Numbered from the stretch's first letter, positions 1 through 9,552 are shown. The stretch: 32,194 nt of DNA from an uncultured Bacilli bacterium (GCA_947623935.1 CANQIE010000012.1:1-32194); one strand, 5' to 3'. A program made the numbers and translations. The notes: generated by a model not told the origin, from the letters alone.

Positions 1-76
1 ACGGTACGTACGGTGGTGTGAGAGGGAAAAGTATTAAATAATGTAAAAAATTATTTAAAAGTTTTCTCTACTCGAT
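1..76 (+). mobile_element. 3' end of a group II intron (domain V 3' strand plus domain VI), partial, truncated by window edge
   Basis: GTACGTACGGTGGTGTGAGAGG followed by a stem (AGAGGGAAAA...TTTTCTCT) and ending in CTACTCGAT, matching recalled 3' ends of bacterial group II introns; candidate bulged branch-point A at 70, 7 nt from the inferred 3' splice site at ~76. Confidence 0.65.
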
Positions 77-115
77 TCTAACTTTTATGGTATACTTAAA
101 ATGGGGAGGAGAAAT

Positions 116-421
116 ATGATCGCTGGTGTGTATAAAGTAACAGTAAAAGGCTTAGGTCTATTCCCTAAAATAGGTTCTATTTCGATTCGGACGGTAGATC
201 AACAACTATCGGGAAGTTTTACTTTAAATCATCGAGAAATACCTTTTAACTATGGCACCTTTTTAGGAGATCATATTGAACTAGAAGGAGATCTAGCATT
301 ACCAGTAGGAACGCTTAATTATACTGGAAAAGGATCGATTAAGGACGATGTCATAGAACTAACCTTAGATACCGAAAAAGGTAGATTATTAGTAAAGGGA
401 AAAAGAGATTCGACTAAATAA
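116..421 (+). CDS. small hypothetical protein
   Basis: ORF 101..421; likely start ATG at 116 after GGGGAGGAG; no recognised domain. Confidence 0.6.
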   Translation: MIAGVYKVTVKGLGLFPKIGSISIRTVDQQLSGSFTLNHREIPFNYGTFLGDHIELEGDLALPVGTLNYTGKGSIKDDVIELTLDTEKGRLLVKGKRDSTK

Positions 422-441
422 TGGAAAGTGAGGTGAAAGAA

Positions 442-939
442 ATGAAGAAAGGATTGTATCTTTTAGTTGCGGTTGTAGCAATGTTATTTATGGTAACAGG
501 ATGTGGCGAAAACACCAAAGAAGGACTTTCCAAAGATTGGGAAGAAGTAAAAGAAGAATATGCTGTTATTGAAAAAGAAGCGGAAGAAGAGCTAGCTGAA
601 GTAGAAGAAGTTAGTCAAGAAAAAGTAGAAGAACTTGTTAAGACAGTAGAAGAAAAATACGCGGAAGTAAAAGACGGTATTACCAAAGAAAATGAGGAAG
701 TTGCAAAAGAACTTTATAAAGCAGCTCATCAATTAGAGTTACTTGCTGAAAGAAGTGAAGAGGCACTTGAAACCGATGCCGTTAAACTTGGTAGTGATGT
801 TAAAGATTTCGTTCAAAAACATTACGGTGATGCAGAACAAGAGATTGAAAAACTTAAAGAAGATATCGAAGGTGGTGTAAAAACCATCAAAGATTTTACC
901 GAAAAAGAATGGAATGACTTCTTAAATTTATTTAAGTAA
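442..939 (+). CDS. putative lipoprotein with Glu/Lys-rich coiled coil
   Basis: MKKGLYLLVAVVAMLFMVTGC lipobox then charged heptad-like helices; start at 442 preferred over 421. Confidence 0.75.
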   Translation: MKKGLYLLVAVVAMLFMVTGCGENTKEGLSKDWEEVKEEYAVIEKEAEEELAEVEEVSQEKVEELVKTVEEKYAEVKDGITKENEEVAKELYKAAHQLELLAERSEEALETDAVKLGSDVKDFVQKHYGDAEQEIEKLKEDIEGGVKTIKDFTEKEWNDFLNLFK

Positions 940-949
940 GATAGGAAAG

Positions 950-973
950 GAAAGCACAAGGCTTTCTTTTTTT
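950..973 (+). terminator. rho-independent terminator
   Basis: GAAAGC-acaag-GCTTTC followed by a T run. Confidence 0.75.
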
Positions 974-994
974 GTAAAAAAAATTAACAAAAAG

Positions 995-1022
995 TTGACG
1001 TGGGGGGGGGGAGTTTTATAAT
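995..1022 (+). promoter_or_regulatory. candidate promoter with poly-G(10) in the spacer
   Basis: TTGACG (995-1000), 16-nt spacer containing G10 (1002-1011), TATAAT (1017-1022), upstream of the 1054 CDS. Confidence 0.75.
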
Positions 1023-1053
1023 AAAAATAGATAAATAATAAGGAAGTGATATC

Positions 1054-3036
1054 ATGGAAGAGAAGAAAAGTAAAAAAGAATTAGTGGCTATATGTTTGTT
1101 TGTATTTAGTCTTGTTTTAATTGCAATAGGAACCACTTTCGCCTTCTTTACCTATTCAAAACAGGGAACTACAGTAAATAAATTAGAATCAGGGACCTTA
1201 ACTTTTATCTATGATGAAAATAGAAAAGAAAAAAATGGAGTAAGTCTAACAAATGCATTTCCAATCTCTGATGAAGAAGGAACAAAACAAACAGGAACAG
1301 GCTTTTTTGAATTCCAAGTAAGATCGAAAGCAAGAGGAGCATCCATTTATTATGAAATCTATTTAACAAAGGATAATAATTCTACTTTACCAGAATATGC
1401 GGTAAAGACTTATTTAACAGAAGTAAGTGATACTGGAACTGAAACAGGAGTATCCAATCTATTTACAAGTGAGGCAATCAATCTATATAGTGAGTTAGGA
1501 GAAAGTAAAGTTCCATCACTATTAAAACAAGAAGTAATTGGAAAGACGTTATATCAAGGAAGTGTAAGTGAAGAAGAAATTACAAAGACATTCCGGTATA
1601 GAATGTGGATTGATAATGATACAAATCAAGTAAGAGGAGGAGAATGGATTCATAATAATAAAACCTTTTCTGTAAAAGTAAATGTATATGCGCAAAACAA
1701 TAGTATACCTGGGCCAACTAATCCAGCTGAAATTTGTAATGATAGTAATGTCAATGAACCAAAGTTGGTAGATGGAATGATACCGGTATATTATGACTAT
1801 GAAGAAGGAACCTGGAAGAAAGCGAATGCAAAAACCGCTAACTGGTACAATTACTGTAATCAAGAATGGGCGAACGCTGTAACCATTGGATTAGATGAAG
1901 ATGGAGGGACCACTCAAAGAGAAGAATATCAAAAAGCATCACCAGATACTCCAATAGAGATGGATGACATTAATACCATGTGGGTATGGATACCAAGATA
2001 TGAATACAACTTTGTTAGCATTGAATCTGTAAAAGGAGAGAAAGGAACATGTGCATATCAAGGTAATACTTATGATTGTTATCCGAATCCGGGAGAAATA
2101 GAAATCAATTTTATCAATGGAACAAGTAAGCAAGAAAGTGATCCAACTAATTATAAAATGCATCCAGCTTTTACCTTTGGAGAAAAAGAATTAACAGGGT
2201 TATGGTTTGCGAAATTTGAACCAAGCAATGAAGAAAAAAAATTTACGATTAATGCAGGATCCAATAGTTCATACTTAACACCAACCATAAAACCAAATAC
2301 AACATCATGGAGGCATATACAGGTGGCCAATGCATTTTATGCATCAAGAAAAATGCAAACAGAAAAATATGAAGTTTATGGATTTAAAGCCAATGATGAA
2401 AGTTATGATACACATATGAGTAAGAATATCGAGTGGGCTTCAGTTGCTTACCTATCCCAAAGTCAATATGGAAAATATGGAAATAATACCTATGCTGCAA
2501 ATGATAAAGAGGTATATATTAATAACTGCGCTCAATATATAACAGGCATCGCAGGAGACACTACTAGTGCAGAGGCAAGTGATAGTACTTGTACTGAAAA
2601 TACTTATGAAACTTTGAAAGGACAGAAAGCCTCAACTACTGGAAATATTACAGGGGTATATGATATGAGTGGTGGAGCATTAGAATATGTAATGGGTGCT
2701 ATGGATGATGGAAGTAACAAACCAATGATATATAAGTCAGGATTTACTGATAATGGAGGTACTAGCAAATTACCAGATGCCAAGTATTATGACTTATATA
2801 CAAGTAACACGCCAAGCCAAGCATGTGATGGACAGATATGCTATGGACATGCTTTATCCGAAACTGAAGGATGGTATAGTGATCATGGTGATTTTGATTG
2901 GGGGAACAGCTGGCTTCGTCGTGATGGTCGTTTTGATGGAAGTGCAGTTACAGGCGCGTTTGCTTTTCAGTTCATTCCAGGTGATGGCGGAGGAAATAAT
3001 TGTTTCCGCGTTGTGCTAGCTTCATGTGAAGCATAG
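1054..3036 (+). CDS. exported protein with SipW/TasA-like N-terminal signal region and C-terminal FGE-sulfatase/C-type-lectin-like domain
   Basis: N-terminal hydrophobic segment LVAICLFVFSLVLIAIGTTFAFFTYS; YDMSGGALEYVMGA resembles the FGE motif YDMSGNVWEW; C-terminus FRVVLASCEA. Confidence 0.8.
   Translation: MEEKKSKKELVAICLFVFSLVLIAIGTTFAFFTYSKQGTTVNKLESGTLTFIYDENRKEKNGVSLTNAFPISDEEGTKQTGTGFFEFQVRSKARGASIYYEIYLTKDNNSTLPEYAVKTYLTEVSDTGTETGVSNLFTSEAINLYSELGESKVPSLLKQEVIGKTLYQGSVSEEEITKTFRYRMWIDNDTNQVRGGEWIHNNKTFSVKVNVYAQNNSIPGPTNPAEICNDSNVNEPKLVDGMIPVYYDYEEGTWKKANAKTANWYNYCNQEWANAVTIGLDEDGGTTQREEYQKASPDTPIEMDDINTMWVWIPRYEYNFVSIESVKGEKGTCAYQGNTYDCYPNPGEIEINFINGTSKQESDPTNYKMHPAFTFGEKELTGLWFAKFEPSNEEKKFTINAGSNSSYLTPTIKPNTTSWRHIQVANAFYASRKMQTEKYEVYGFKANDESYDTHMSKNIEWASVAYLSQSQYGKYGNNTYAANDKEVYINNCAQYITGIAGDTTSAEASDSTCTENTYETLKGQKASTTGNITGVYDMSGGALEYVMGAMDDGSNKPMIYKSGFTDNGGTSKLPDAKYYDLYTSNTPSQACDGQICYGHALSETEGWYSDHGDFDWGNSWLRRDGRFDGSAVTGAFAFQFIPGDGGGNNCFRVVLASCEA
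2905..3018 (+). other. candidate DGR-type variable region at the C-terminus of the 660-aa protein
   Basis: Hand count 2911-3020: A about 16%, GC about 50%, against A about 40%, GC about 32% at 2701-2800. Pattern WLRRDGRFDGSAVTGAFAFQFIPGDGGGNNCFRVVL. Confidence 0.45.
3019..3032 (+). repeat. small inverted repeat/hairpin at the end of the candidate variable region
   Basis: GCTTC-ATGT-GAAGC, 5-bp stem with 4-nt loop, overlapping the last codons. Confidence 0.5.
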
Positions 3037-3087
3037 TGATATATTCTTTTGATTTTGAAGATTTTTATATAAGATTTTTAAAAACAG

Positions 3088-3115
3088 AAATAATTTGAAA
3101 ACTTACACATACATT
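3088..3115 (+). promoter_or_regulatory. possible sigma-E-like promoter of spoIVA
   Basis: CATACATT at 3108-3115 fits the Bacillus sigma-E -10 consensus CATACANT; weak AT-rich -35 around 3088-3095. Confidence 0.35.
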
Positions 3116-3142
3116 TAAATGAAAGCATAAGGAGAGAAATGT

Positions 3143-4618
3143 ATGGATAAGAAAGAAATTATCAAAAATATTGCAAAACGCTCGGGAGGAGATATTTATC
3201 TAGGAGTTGTAGGAAGTGTTCGTACAGGGAAGAGTACTTTTATAAAAAAGATGATTGAAACGTTAGTAGTACCTTTTATTGCGGACGAGTATGAAAAGAA
3301 AAGAGCCTTAGATGAAATTCCTCAAAGTGCAGCAGGTAAAACCATCATGACGACGGAACCTAAATTTGTTCCAAACCAAGCAGCCAAAGTGCAAATCGAT
3401 GACTTCAGTTGTAATATTCGACTTATCGATTGTGTAGGTTACCTCATTGATAATGCAAAAGGTGCCGAAGATGAGAATGGACCACGATTAGTTAAAACCC
3501 CTTGGTATGATGATCCGATTCCTTTTGTAGAGGCTGCTGAACTTGGAACAGAGAAAGTCATTAAAGACCATTCGACGATTGGAATTGTCGTTACAACCGA
3601 TGGATCGATTGGCGAATTTGAACGAGGCGACTATGTGGATGCTGAAAGTCGTGTTATTAGCGAATTAAAAGAGATTGGGAAACCTTTCATTGTTCTTTTG
3701 AACTCGACTCATCCAACGCTTCCTGAAACTGAACGTTTAGCAGAAAGCCTAAAAGAAGAGCATGGAGTTCCAGTTCTTCCTATCAACATTGAAGCGATGA
3801 GCGAAAGAGAAATGTACGATATCTTGCGTGAAGCTCTATATGAATTCCCAGTCTTAGAAGTACAAGTTAATATGCCGGAGTGGATTGCAATTCTAAATGC
3901 CAAACATCAAGTCAAAAAAACGTATATCGATGCCATTCGTGAAAGTGTAGTATCGGTTAATAAACTAAGAGATATTGAAACAATTACCGACCATTTCTTA
4001 AATAATGAGGCTATTTCCAAAGCTTATATTTCAGAAGTCAATCCAGCGACTGGAGTGGTTACGATTTCCCTAGAAGCTCCCGCGCCTCTATACAATCAAG
4101 TACTTACAGATATCATTAAAATCGATGTTAAAAATAAAGCCGAACTCTTGTCTTTATTCCAAGAATTTAATGAAGCTAAAAGAGAGTACGATCAAGTCAA
4201 ATATGCGCTTAAGATGGTGAAACAGACGGGTTATGGAGTGGCATCTCCTAGCTTAGAAGACATGAAACTAGATCCGCCAGAAGTAACACGTCAAGGAAGT
4301 AGGTATGGCGTTAAACTAAGAGCAGTGGCTCCTAGTATTCACATGATTAGAGTCGATGTTCAAAGTACTTTTGAGCCGATTATCGGTACCGAACTTCAAA
4401 GTAAAGAATTGATTGATTACTTGATGAAAGATAATAACACCAATCCTCAAAACATATGGAAAAGTGAAATCTTTGGACGAAGCCTTGATGTCATTGTACA
4501 AGAAGGTATTCAGTCTAAGATTAGTCTAATGCCAGATAATATTCGTTACAAATTACAAACGACTTTAACGAAGATTGTCAACAAGGGTTCAAACAACATG
4601 ATTGCGATCGTTTTATAA
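3143..4618 (+). CDS. spoIVA: stage IV sporulation protein A (spore coat morphogenetic ATPase)
   Basis: MDKKEIIKNIAKRSGGDIYLGVVGSVRTGKSTFIKKMIETLVVP, Walker A GSVRTGKST, full-length SpoIVA-like. Confidence 0.97.
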   Translation: MDKKEIIKNIAKRSGGDIYLGVVGSVRTGKSTFIKKMIETLVVPFIADEYEKKRALDEIPQSAAGKTIMTTEPKFVPNQAAKVQIDDFSCNIRLIDCVGYLIDNAKGAEDENGPRLVKTPWYDDPIPFVEAAELGTEKVIKDHSTIGIVVTTDGSIGEFERGDYVDAESRVISELKEIGKPFIVLLNSTHPTLPETERLAESLKEEHGVPVLPINIEAMSEREMYDILREALYEFPVLEVQVNMPEWIAILNAKHQVKKTYIDAIRESVVSVNKLRDIETITDHFLNNEAISKAYISEVNPATGVVTISLEAPAPLYNQVLTDIIKIDVKNKAELLSLFQEFNEAKREYDQVKYALKMVKQTGYGVASPSLEDMKLDPPEVTRQGSRYGVKLRAVAPSIHMIRVDVQSTFEPIIGTELQSKELIDYLMKDNNTNPQNIWKSEIFGRSLDVIVQEGIQSKISLMPDNIRYKLQTTLTKIVNKGSNNMIAIVL

Positions 4619-4698
4619 AAGACTTTAATAAGTCTTTTTTTCTTGTTCTTTTAGGTCTTTTATGGTATTATAAAATTCGCATTAAGGGGGAAATTGGA

Positions 4699-7600
4699 AT
4701 GCTTGACGATTATGAAAATGAAGATGTTATTTCTTATGTTGATGAATTAGTTAAAGATATAACTTCAAAGTCCGTCGACGAAAAAAGGAAAGAAGTATAC
4801 ATGTCTTGTACTAAAAAGTTATTATGGGCCTTAATTAGTAGCGATTATAATGGAAATCTTGACAATTTAGTAACGCATTATGCTACGTTTTTAAGAAACT
4901 GGTCCCTTTTTGATTCCGAATTTGCTAACGAATACAAACATTTAGTAGAGTCATTACCAATAACTTCGATACGGCTAGCCAATAGAAGGTTACATACTTA
5001 TCATAGAGATACTCTTTTTGAATATGCGCACAAATATGCTTGTGATATATTTAAAAATGATAAGTCTCAAGATGATGTGATGGATGAAAAAACTAAAGCA
5101 AAAACCGAAACTGTAAAATCAATTAATTATCAAGCTGTTATTACGTCCCTCAATTCGTTGCTTGATAAAAATGCTGAGAAACAAGAGAAGCCTATCAAAG
5201 TTATTATCGAAGATTTTGATATATTTAGATGTACATGGCGAGCACATGATCCTAATTTTGCCTTTTTATATAAGGAGTTGTTAGCGGAGTATTCCGATAA
5301 AGATTTTGAATTGTTAGAGAAAATTTTTAAAGAAAATGGGAATACAATAACACTCGATATAGATGGTCGTAAGAAAGCAAATAAGGAACAAGATGAAATT
5401 ATAGCAAGAGATGAATTTCAAGAAAAATTAAATAGTTGTGCAAAGCAAGATCAAAGAGATCAACTTGTTGTTCAAACATTAAATATTTTACTAAGCCAAA
5501 TGTTAAAAAGAAATACTAACCACCAGCAGGAAGAACTTGTCGAGGATTTCGTTTATATTCGTTCTTTTCTTCATGATTCGATGTATCAAAGTTGGTTAAG
5601 TTGGATACCTGCGGAGAATTGTAATCGTTTAAGGGAAATCTTAGAACAAAATAATCAAACTTTATCGAAGGAGTCTTCTTATAAAAGCACTTCTCTTTCT
5701 TCTAAGATAACAGGAAGTGATATGTCTTTTGAACAGTTTCTTTCTTTGATACCAGAAGAAACTTTAAATTATTTAAAGTATGTAGCTCCTTATTTAATGG
5801 ATTACCTTAACGAAGCGTTATTTACCCTTCCTAAAAAAACATCCTTTATTGTTGAAGACGTTCGTATTACTCGTGAAGTAGATCGATATTTTATTATATT
5901 ATTTGCTACTATGGCTTCCTATTGTCCGTCTTATTTAACGTGCTTTAAACAAGCAAATTTTCATATTCCAGAAATAAAACGTCCCTCTCATGAAGTAGAT
6001 CTTTCTATGATTGAAAATATTCTTCGCACTTATTGTGGCAAGGCATTTCATGATCCTTTATTTTGTTCTACGTTATTACCCATCGATTTATTAGACTTAG
6101 TCTTTGACGAATTTTATAATAGTAGTAATTATAAGTTTCTAGTAGAGCGCCTTCTTTTTCATGAATACTTACCAAACAATGTTAAGGGGACGTTTAAAGC
6201 ATTATACAATAAAGAGCACGAACAGTTTTTAACTCTTCTAGAACGAAAACTTTTTGAAGGTTATTCTCTATCGCTTACAAAGTACATTAAAAATGCCGTG
6301 ATGATAAGACAAGCTTTATTAGATAAAGATGTTTCTTTGGCTTCGTACGATATTACGCCTTTATCTTTATTTTTATCACTTTATTTTTCGCGCCATGTAA
6401 GAGAAAAGGGGAATAACCATGCGACGGATGTAGCCGCCATCTGTTCTATTTTAGAAGAAAACGAAATGTCATTAAATGACGTTTTAGCATCGCTTGGAAT
6501 TGATGAAGAAACGATTACGAATCGGTTATTGATGATGGATTTAACACCGGTGGAAGCAAAAGAGCAAAAAGGAATAGATGTAACTGAAATACTTCCTGTT
6601 ATTCGCAGTTATTACTATCGTTATTATGAAGATGCAAAAAAATCTTCTTCGATTGCTTCTATCTTCGAGCATTTATTAGATAGTCGTTTTGTAGGTAACT
6701 TAACCATCGATAATTTATTGGGAAGTTATTCGATTTCAAAAAATTTATTTGAGCCACTTGATGAAGTCTTGAAAAAGCGAAAAGAAGTCTTAGAACATAG
6801 TCAATTCGTTCGTGATAAACATGATTTCTATAATGCTCTACAACGAGATACTAGAGACTTGATTGACTATACAGCGAAATGCTATTCCTTAATTCAAACG
6901 AAAATGAAAGAGGGAAAACATAACAAAATGATTCTTGCGCACGAAGAAGATGCTTTGGGGCTTGCGTTCTACTTAGCAAGTTGCCATACAAAAAACCAAC
7001 TAGGCATCTATTTTATGGACTTTGGTATTACGCAAGAAAAAGTATTAAAATTACTCAAACTTCCTCTTACAGAAGAAGAAATCGAAAATGCCAATCTTCC
7101 TTTCTATGAATTAAGTAAAAGATTTCGTCCTATCATTTATGAAGGTGAAAATAAAGATTTAAATAGTCAAGATATTTCGGTTCTTAATATTATTCAAAAC
7201 TTTGTTAAGACAGAAGAAGTTTCTTTTGAGTTTTTAAAAGTAGTCTTTGAAAAATTGAATGCCAAAGATACAATCGAAAAAGATTTTGTAAAGCAAATGA
7301 CTTTTTATATCGAAGCAAAAGAAAAACAAAGAATTAGAGACTTAGATCAAGCTTTCTTTAGAGATTTAAAAGTGCCAGTACAAGACTATTTAAAAGAGGC
7401 TTGTAGGTATTATTTAAAACATATAGAAGATTATCAAGATAAAGAGCCTTCTATAGCAGTAGCGGGAACCATCTTAGAGGTTTTAGTTCAAATGAAGACT
7501 CAAGAAGAGGCGAATGCGTTGGTACGTTACTTAGAAAGTAAGGGAATTCTTTTAGCTCCTTCTAAAAGAGAAACCTACATCAAAGAGTATGATATAGATG

Positions 7601-9399
7601 TATTAGATCAAAAATATACATTCCTTTTAAAAGAAGGAATAAACAAAGGAAAAGCCAAAAAGGATATTACCCTTTATTCTATCATTGAAAACGCTGAATT
7701 GATTTTAAAAGGTAACAATATAGCTCCTCTTTATCAGAACTTAGATGAAAAGATGAAAGTATTCCTTAAACAAGAAGAAGAGGAACAAGCACGAAAGGAA
7801 AAAGAACGTAAGGAAGAAATTGAACGGGGTATGGGAGAAGCCCTTATTCAAAGCCTGGATCCTAAAACGAAAGAATACCTCCAAAAAGTAATCGCTATTC
7901 ATACTTATCTTAAAGGACAGGAGGGAAAAGAGACTTTGTCCAGCGAACAAATAAGAGAAATGTCTTTAATTCTTGCTCTTTATTTTGCAGAAAACGAAAG
8001 TGTTCACTACTTTGAGAAACAACAATTGACGCTTGCTAAAATGACTGCTTGTTTTGGAGTAGATCCGCTTACCCTTAAGATGCTTGCTAGTGATGAGCCT
8101 GATTATCTTTTGTTCTATCGTCAATATGGACCTATTTTTAGCGAAGATGAAAGTAAGAAAACAGCAAAAGATGCTCCTATGAAGACGGAAGAGGTAGTAA
8201 AAACGATTTTTAAAGAGGAAAAAGATTCTTGGTTAAGGGACAAAGTTGAATATTTAGGAGCTGATTACGACATCTTAAAATACGAAGTAACAATGCTTAA
8301 AGATTATGAGTTATCACTCGATTTAGATGCTCGCATTAATCGTCTTTTAAATACGCCAGTGGCCCAAATTGATTTGTCTAATCTATCGACAATTCTCTAT
8401 TTTGGAGATTCTGTCAACAATCACCTTAAATATATACAAGATGCGCTTCCAAGTGCTTCCGAAATGGCATCTTCTACCGAGGCTTTGGCTCCTATTAATG
8501 AAATAAGAGAAAAAATCTATAAGATTGAAGCTATTGAAAAACCAAGGACAGGACTTCTTAAATATCTTCCTAAAGGAATGGTGGATTTCTTTATAGGCAA
8601 AAATATGGTTGATGAAAAGTTCTTAAATCCAGAATCCTTGCCTTACCTACGAGGAGTACTTGAAAGTGATATTCAAGTGTTATCCGATCAATTAAAAGGA
8701 TACGATGCGATTCGTCAATACATCGAAGCACATAAAGCGAAGAATCAAGAACTATACGAAGTCGCTAAAGAAGCCTTTAAAAAAGCAAGAAAAGAAGAAC
8801 TTGCACATATGCACGATAAAGCTAAATTTGATGAATACTTGCAATGGAAAGCCAAAAGAGAAGTGTTGGAGTCAAAAACTAAACGCCTAAAAGAGTCTGC
8901 AGCTTTATTAAAGCAACAATTAGTAATGATTAACCAAGTGATGGCAAGTCACATGATTACGATTGATGGACTAGAACGTTCAAGAGATGATTTCATGCCG
9001 ATCATTGGAAGTCAGATTGCCATTCAAGCAGGACTTACTACCCAAGGACAATCCATTGAACTAACGCAAGGAGTTATCAATTTGATGGACTCTTTAATTG
9101 GACGGAATCAAGATAAAGCCAATGAAACGGTTCAGTTACTTAAAGCCTATGATCTTCCAGAAGATACCTATGACCGAATGGAAAAAGCCGTGGATACCTT
9201 CTTTGATCGTATCGATGAACTTAAAAAACCAACTCCATTAGATACCCTTCCTAAAGCAATCGATGTCGATTTTATCGATGTAGAGGTGATTGATCAAGAA
9301 TTAGCAAAAGAAGGAGCAATAGTTCCTCCTACCCAAGGAGAAGAAGTACCTCAAGAACCTAAAGACAACAACAATTCCCCTAAGATATATAAGAAATAA
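4699..9399 (+). CDS. very large (1566 aa) hypothetical protein, helical/coiled-coil, low-complexity C-terminus
   Basis: Single long ORF with AAGGGGGAAA RBS; TTGTTC-17-TATTAT promoter-like sequence upstream; no recognised domain. Confidence 0.9.
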   Translation: MLDDYENEDVISYVDELVKDITSKSVDEKRKEVYMSCTKKLLWALISSDYNGNLDNLVTHYATFLRNWSLFDSEFANEYKHLVESLPITSIRLANRRLHTYHRDTLFEYAHKYACDIFKNDKSQDDVMDEKTKAKTETVKSINYQAVITSLNSLLDKNAEKQEKPIKVIIEDFDIFRCTWRAHDPNFAFLYKELLAEYSDKDFELLEKIFKENGNTITLDIDGRKKANKEQDEIIARDEFQEKLNSCAKQDQRDQLVVQTLNILLSQMLKRNTNHQQEELVEDFVYIRSFLHDSMYQSWLSWIPAENCNRLREILEQNNQTLSKESSYKSTSLSSKITGSDMSFEQFLSLIPEETLNYLKYVAPYLMDYLNEALFTLPKKTSFIVEDVRITREVDRYFIILFATMASYCPSYLTCFKQANFHIPEIKRPSHEVDLSMIENILRTYCGKAFHDPLFCSTLLPIDLLDLVFDEFYNSSNYKFLVERLLFHEYLPNNVKGTFKALYNKEHEQFLTLLERKLFEGYSLSLTKYIKNAVMIRQALLDKDVSLASYDITPLSLFLSLYFSRHVREKGNNHATDVAAICSILEENEMSLNDVLASLGIDEETITNRLLMMDLTPVEAKEQKGIDVTEILPVIRSYYYRYYEDAKKSSSIASIFEHLLDSRFVGNLTIDNLLGSYSISKNLFEPLDEVLKKRKEVLEHSQFVRDKHDFYNALQRDTRDLIDYTAKCYSLIQTKMKEGKHNKMILAHEEDALGLAFYLASCHTKNQLGIYFMDFGITQEKVLKLLKLPLTEEEIENANLPFYELSKRFRPIIYEGENKDLNSQDISVLNIIQNFVKTEEVSFEFLKVVFEKLNAKDTIEKDFVKQMTFYIEAKEKQRIRDLDQAFFRDLKVPVQDYLKEACRYYLKHIEDYQDKEPSIAVAGTILEVLVQMKTQEEANALVRYLESKGILLAPSKRETYIKEYDIDVLDQKYTFLLKEGINKGKAKKDITLYSIIENAELILKGNNIAPLYQNLDEKMKVFLKQEEEEQARKEKERKEEIERGMGEALIQSLDPKTKEYLQKVIAIHTYLKGQEGKETLSSEQIREMSLILALYFAENESVHYFEKQQLTLAKMTACFGVDPLTLKMLASDEPDYLLFYRQYGPIFSEDESKKTAKDAPMKTEEVVKTIFKEEKDSWLRDKVEYLGADYDILKYEVTMLKDYELSLDLDARINRLLNTPVAQIDLSNLSTILYFGDSVNNHLKYIQDALPSASEMASSTEALAPINEIREKIYKIEAIEKPRTGLLKYLPKGMVDFFIGKNMVDEKFLNPESLPYLRGVLESDIQVLSDQLKGYDAIRQYIEAHKAKNQELYEVAKEAFKKARKEELAHMHDKAKFDEYLQWKAKREVLESKTKRLKESAALLKQQLVMINQVMASHMITIDGLERSRDDFMPIIGSQIAIQAGLTTQGQSIELTQGVINLMDSLIGRNQDKANETVQLLKAYDLPEDTYDRMEKAVDTFFDRIDELKKPTPLDTLPKAIDVDFIDVEVIDQELAKEGAIVPPTQGEEVPQEPKDNNNSPKIYKK

Positions 9400-9419
9400 A
9401 TAGAAAAATGCTACTAATT

Positions 9420-9465
9420 GACAAAGAAATCCGTATAAAAATGGATTTCTTTTGTCTTTTTTTGT
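9420..9465 (+). terminator. terminator after the 1566-aa gene
   Basis: GACAAAGAAATCC...GGATTTCTTTTGTC then T run. Confidence 0.7.
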
Positions 9466-9552
9466 CAAAAATATTGATTTTACCTATAAAATATGTTACT
9501 TTGTATATGTAAGCATAGTTCGTGCTTAAAAGAAAATATGGAGGTATAGAAC

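Noticed and set aside
1549-2163. Minus-strand ORFs of 104 and 74 aa inside the 660-aa gene
   Set aside because: Antisense shadow ORFs without RBS or plausible protein composition.
2753-3019. 88-aa plus-strand ORF overlapping the end of the 660-aa gene
   Set aside because: Out of frame inside a well-supported CDS; it is open probably because of the unusual composition of the candidate variable region.
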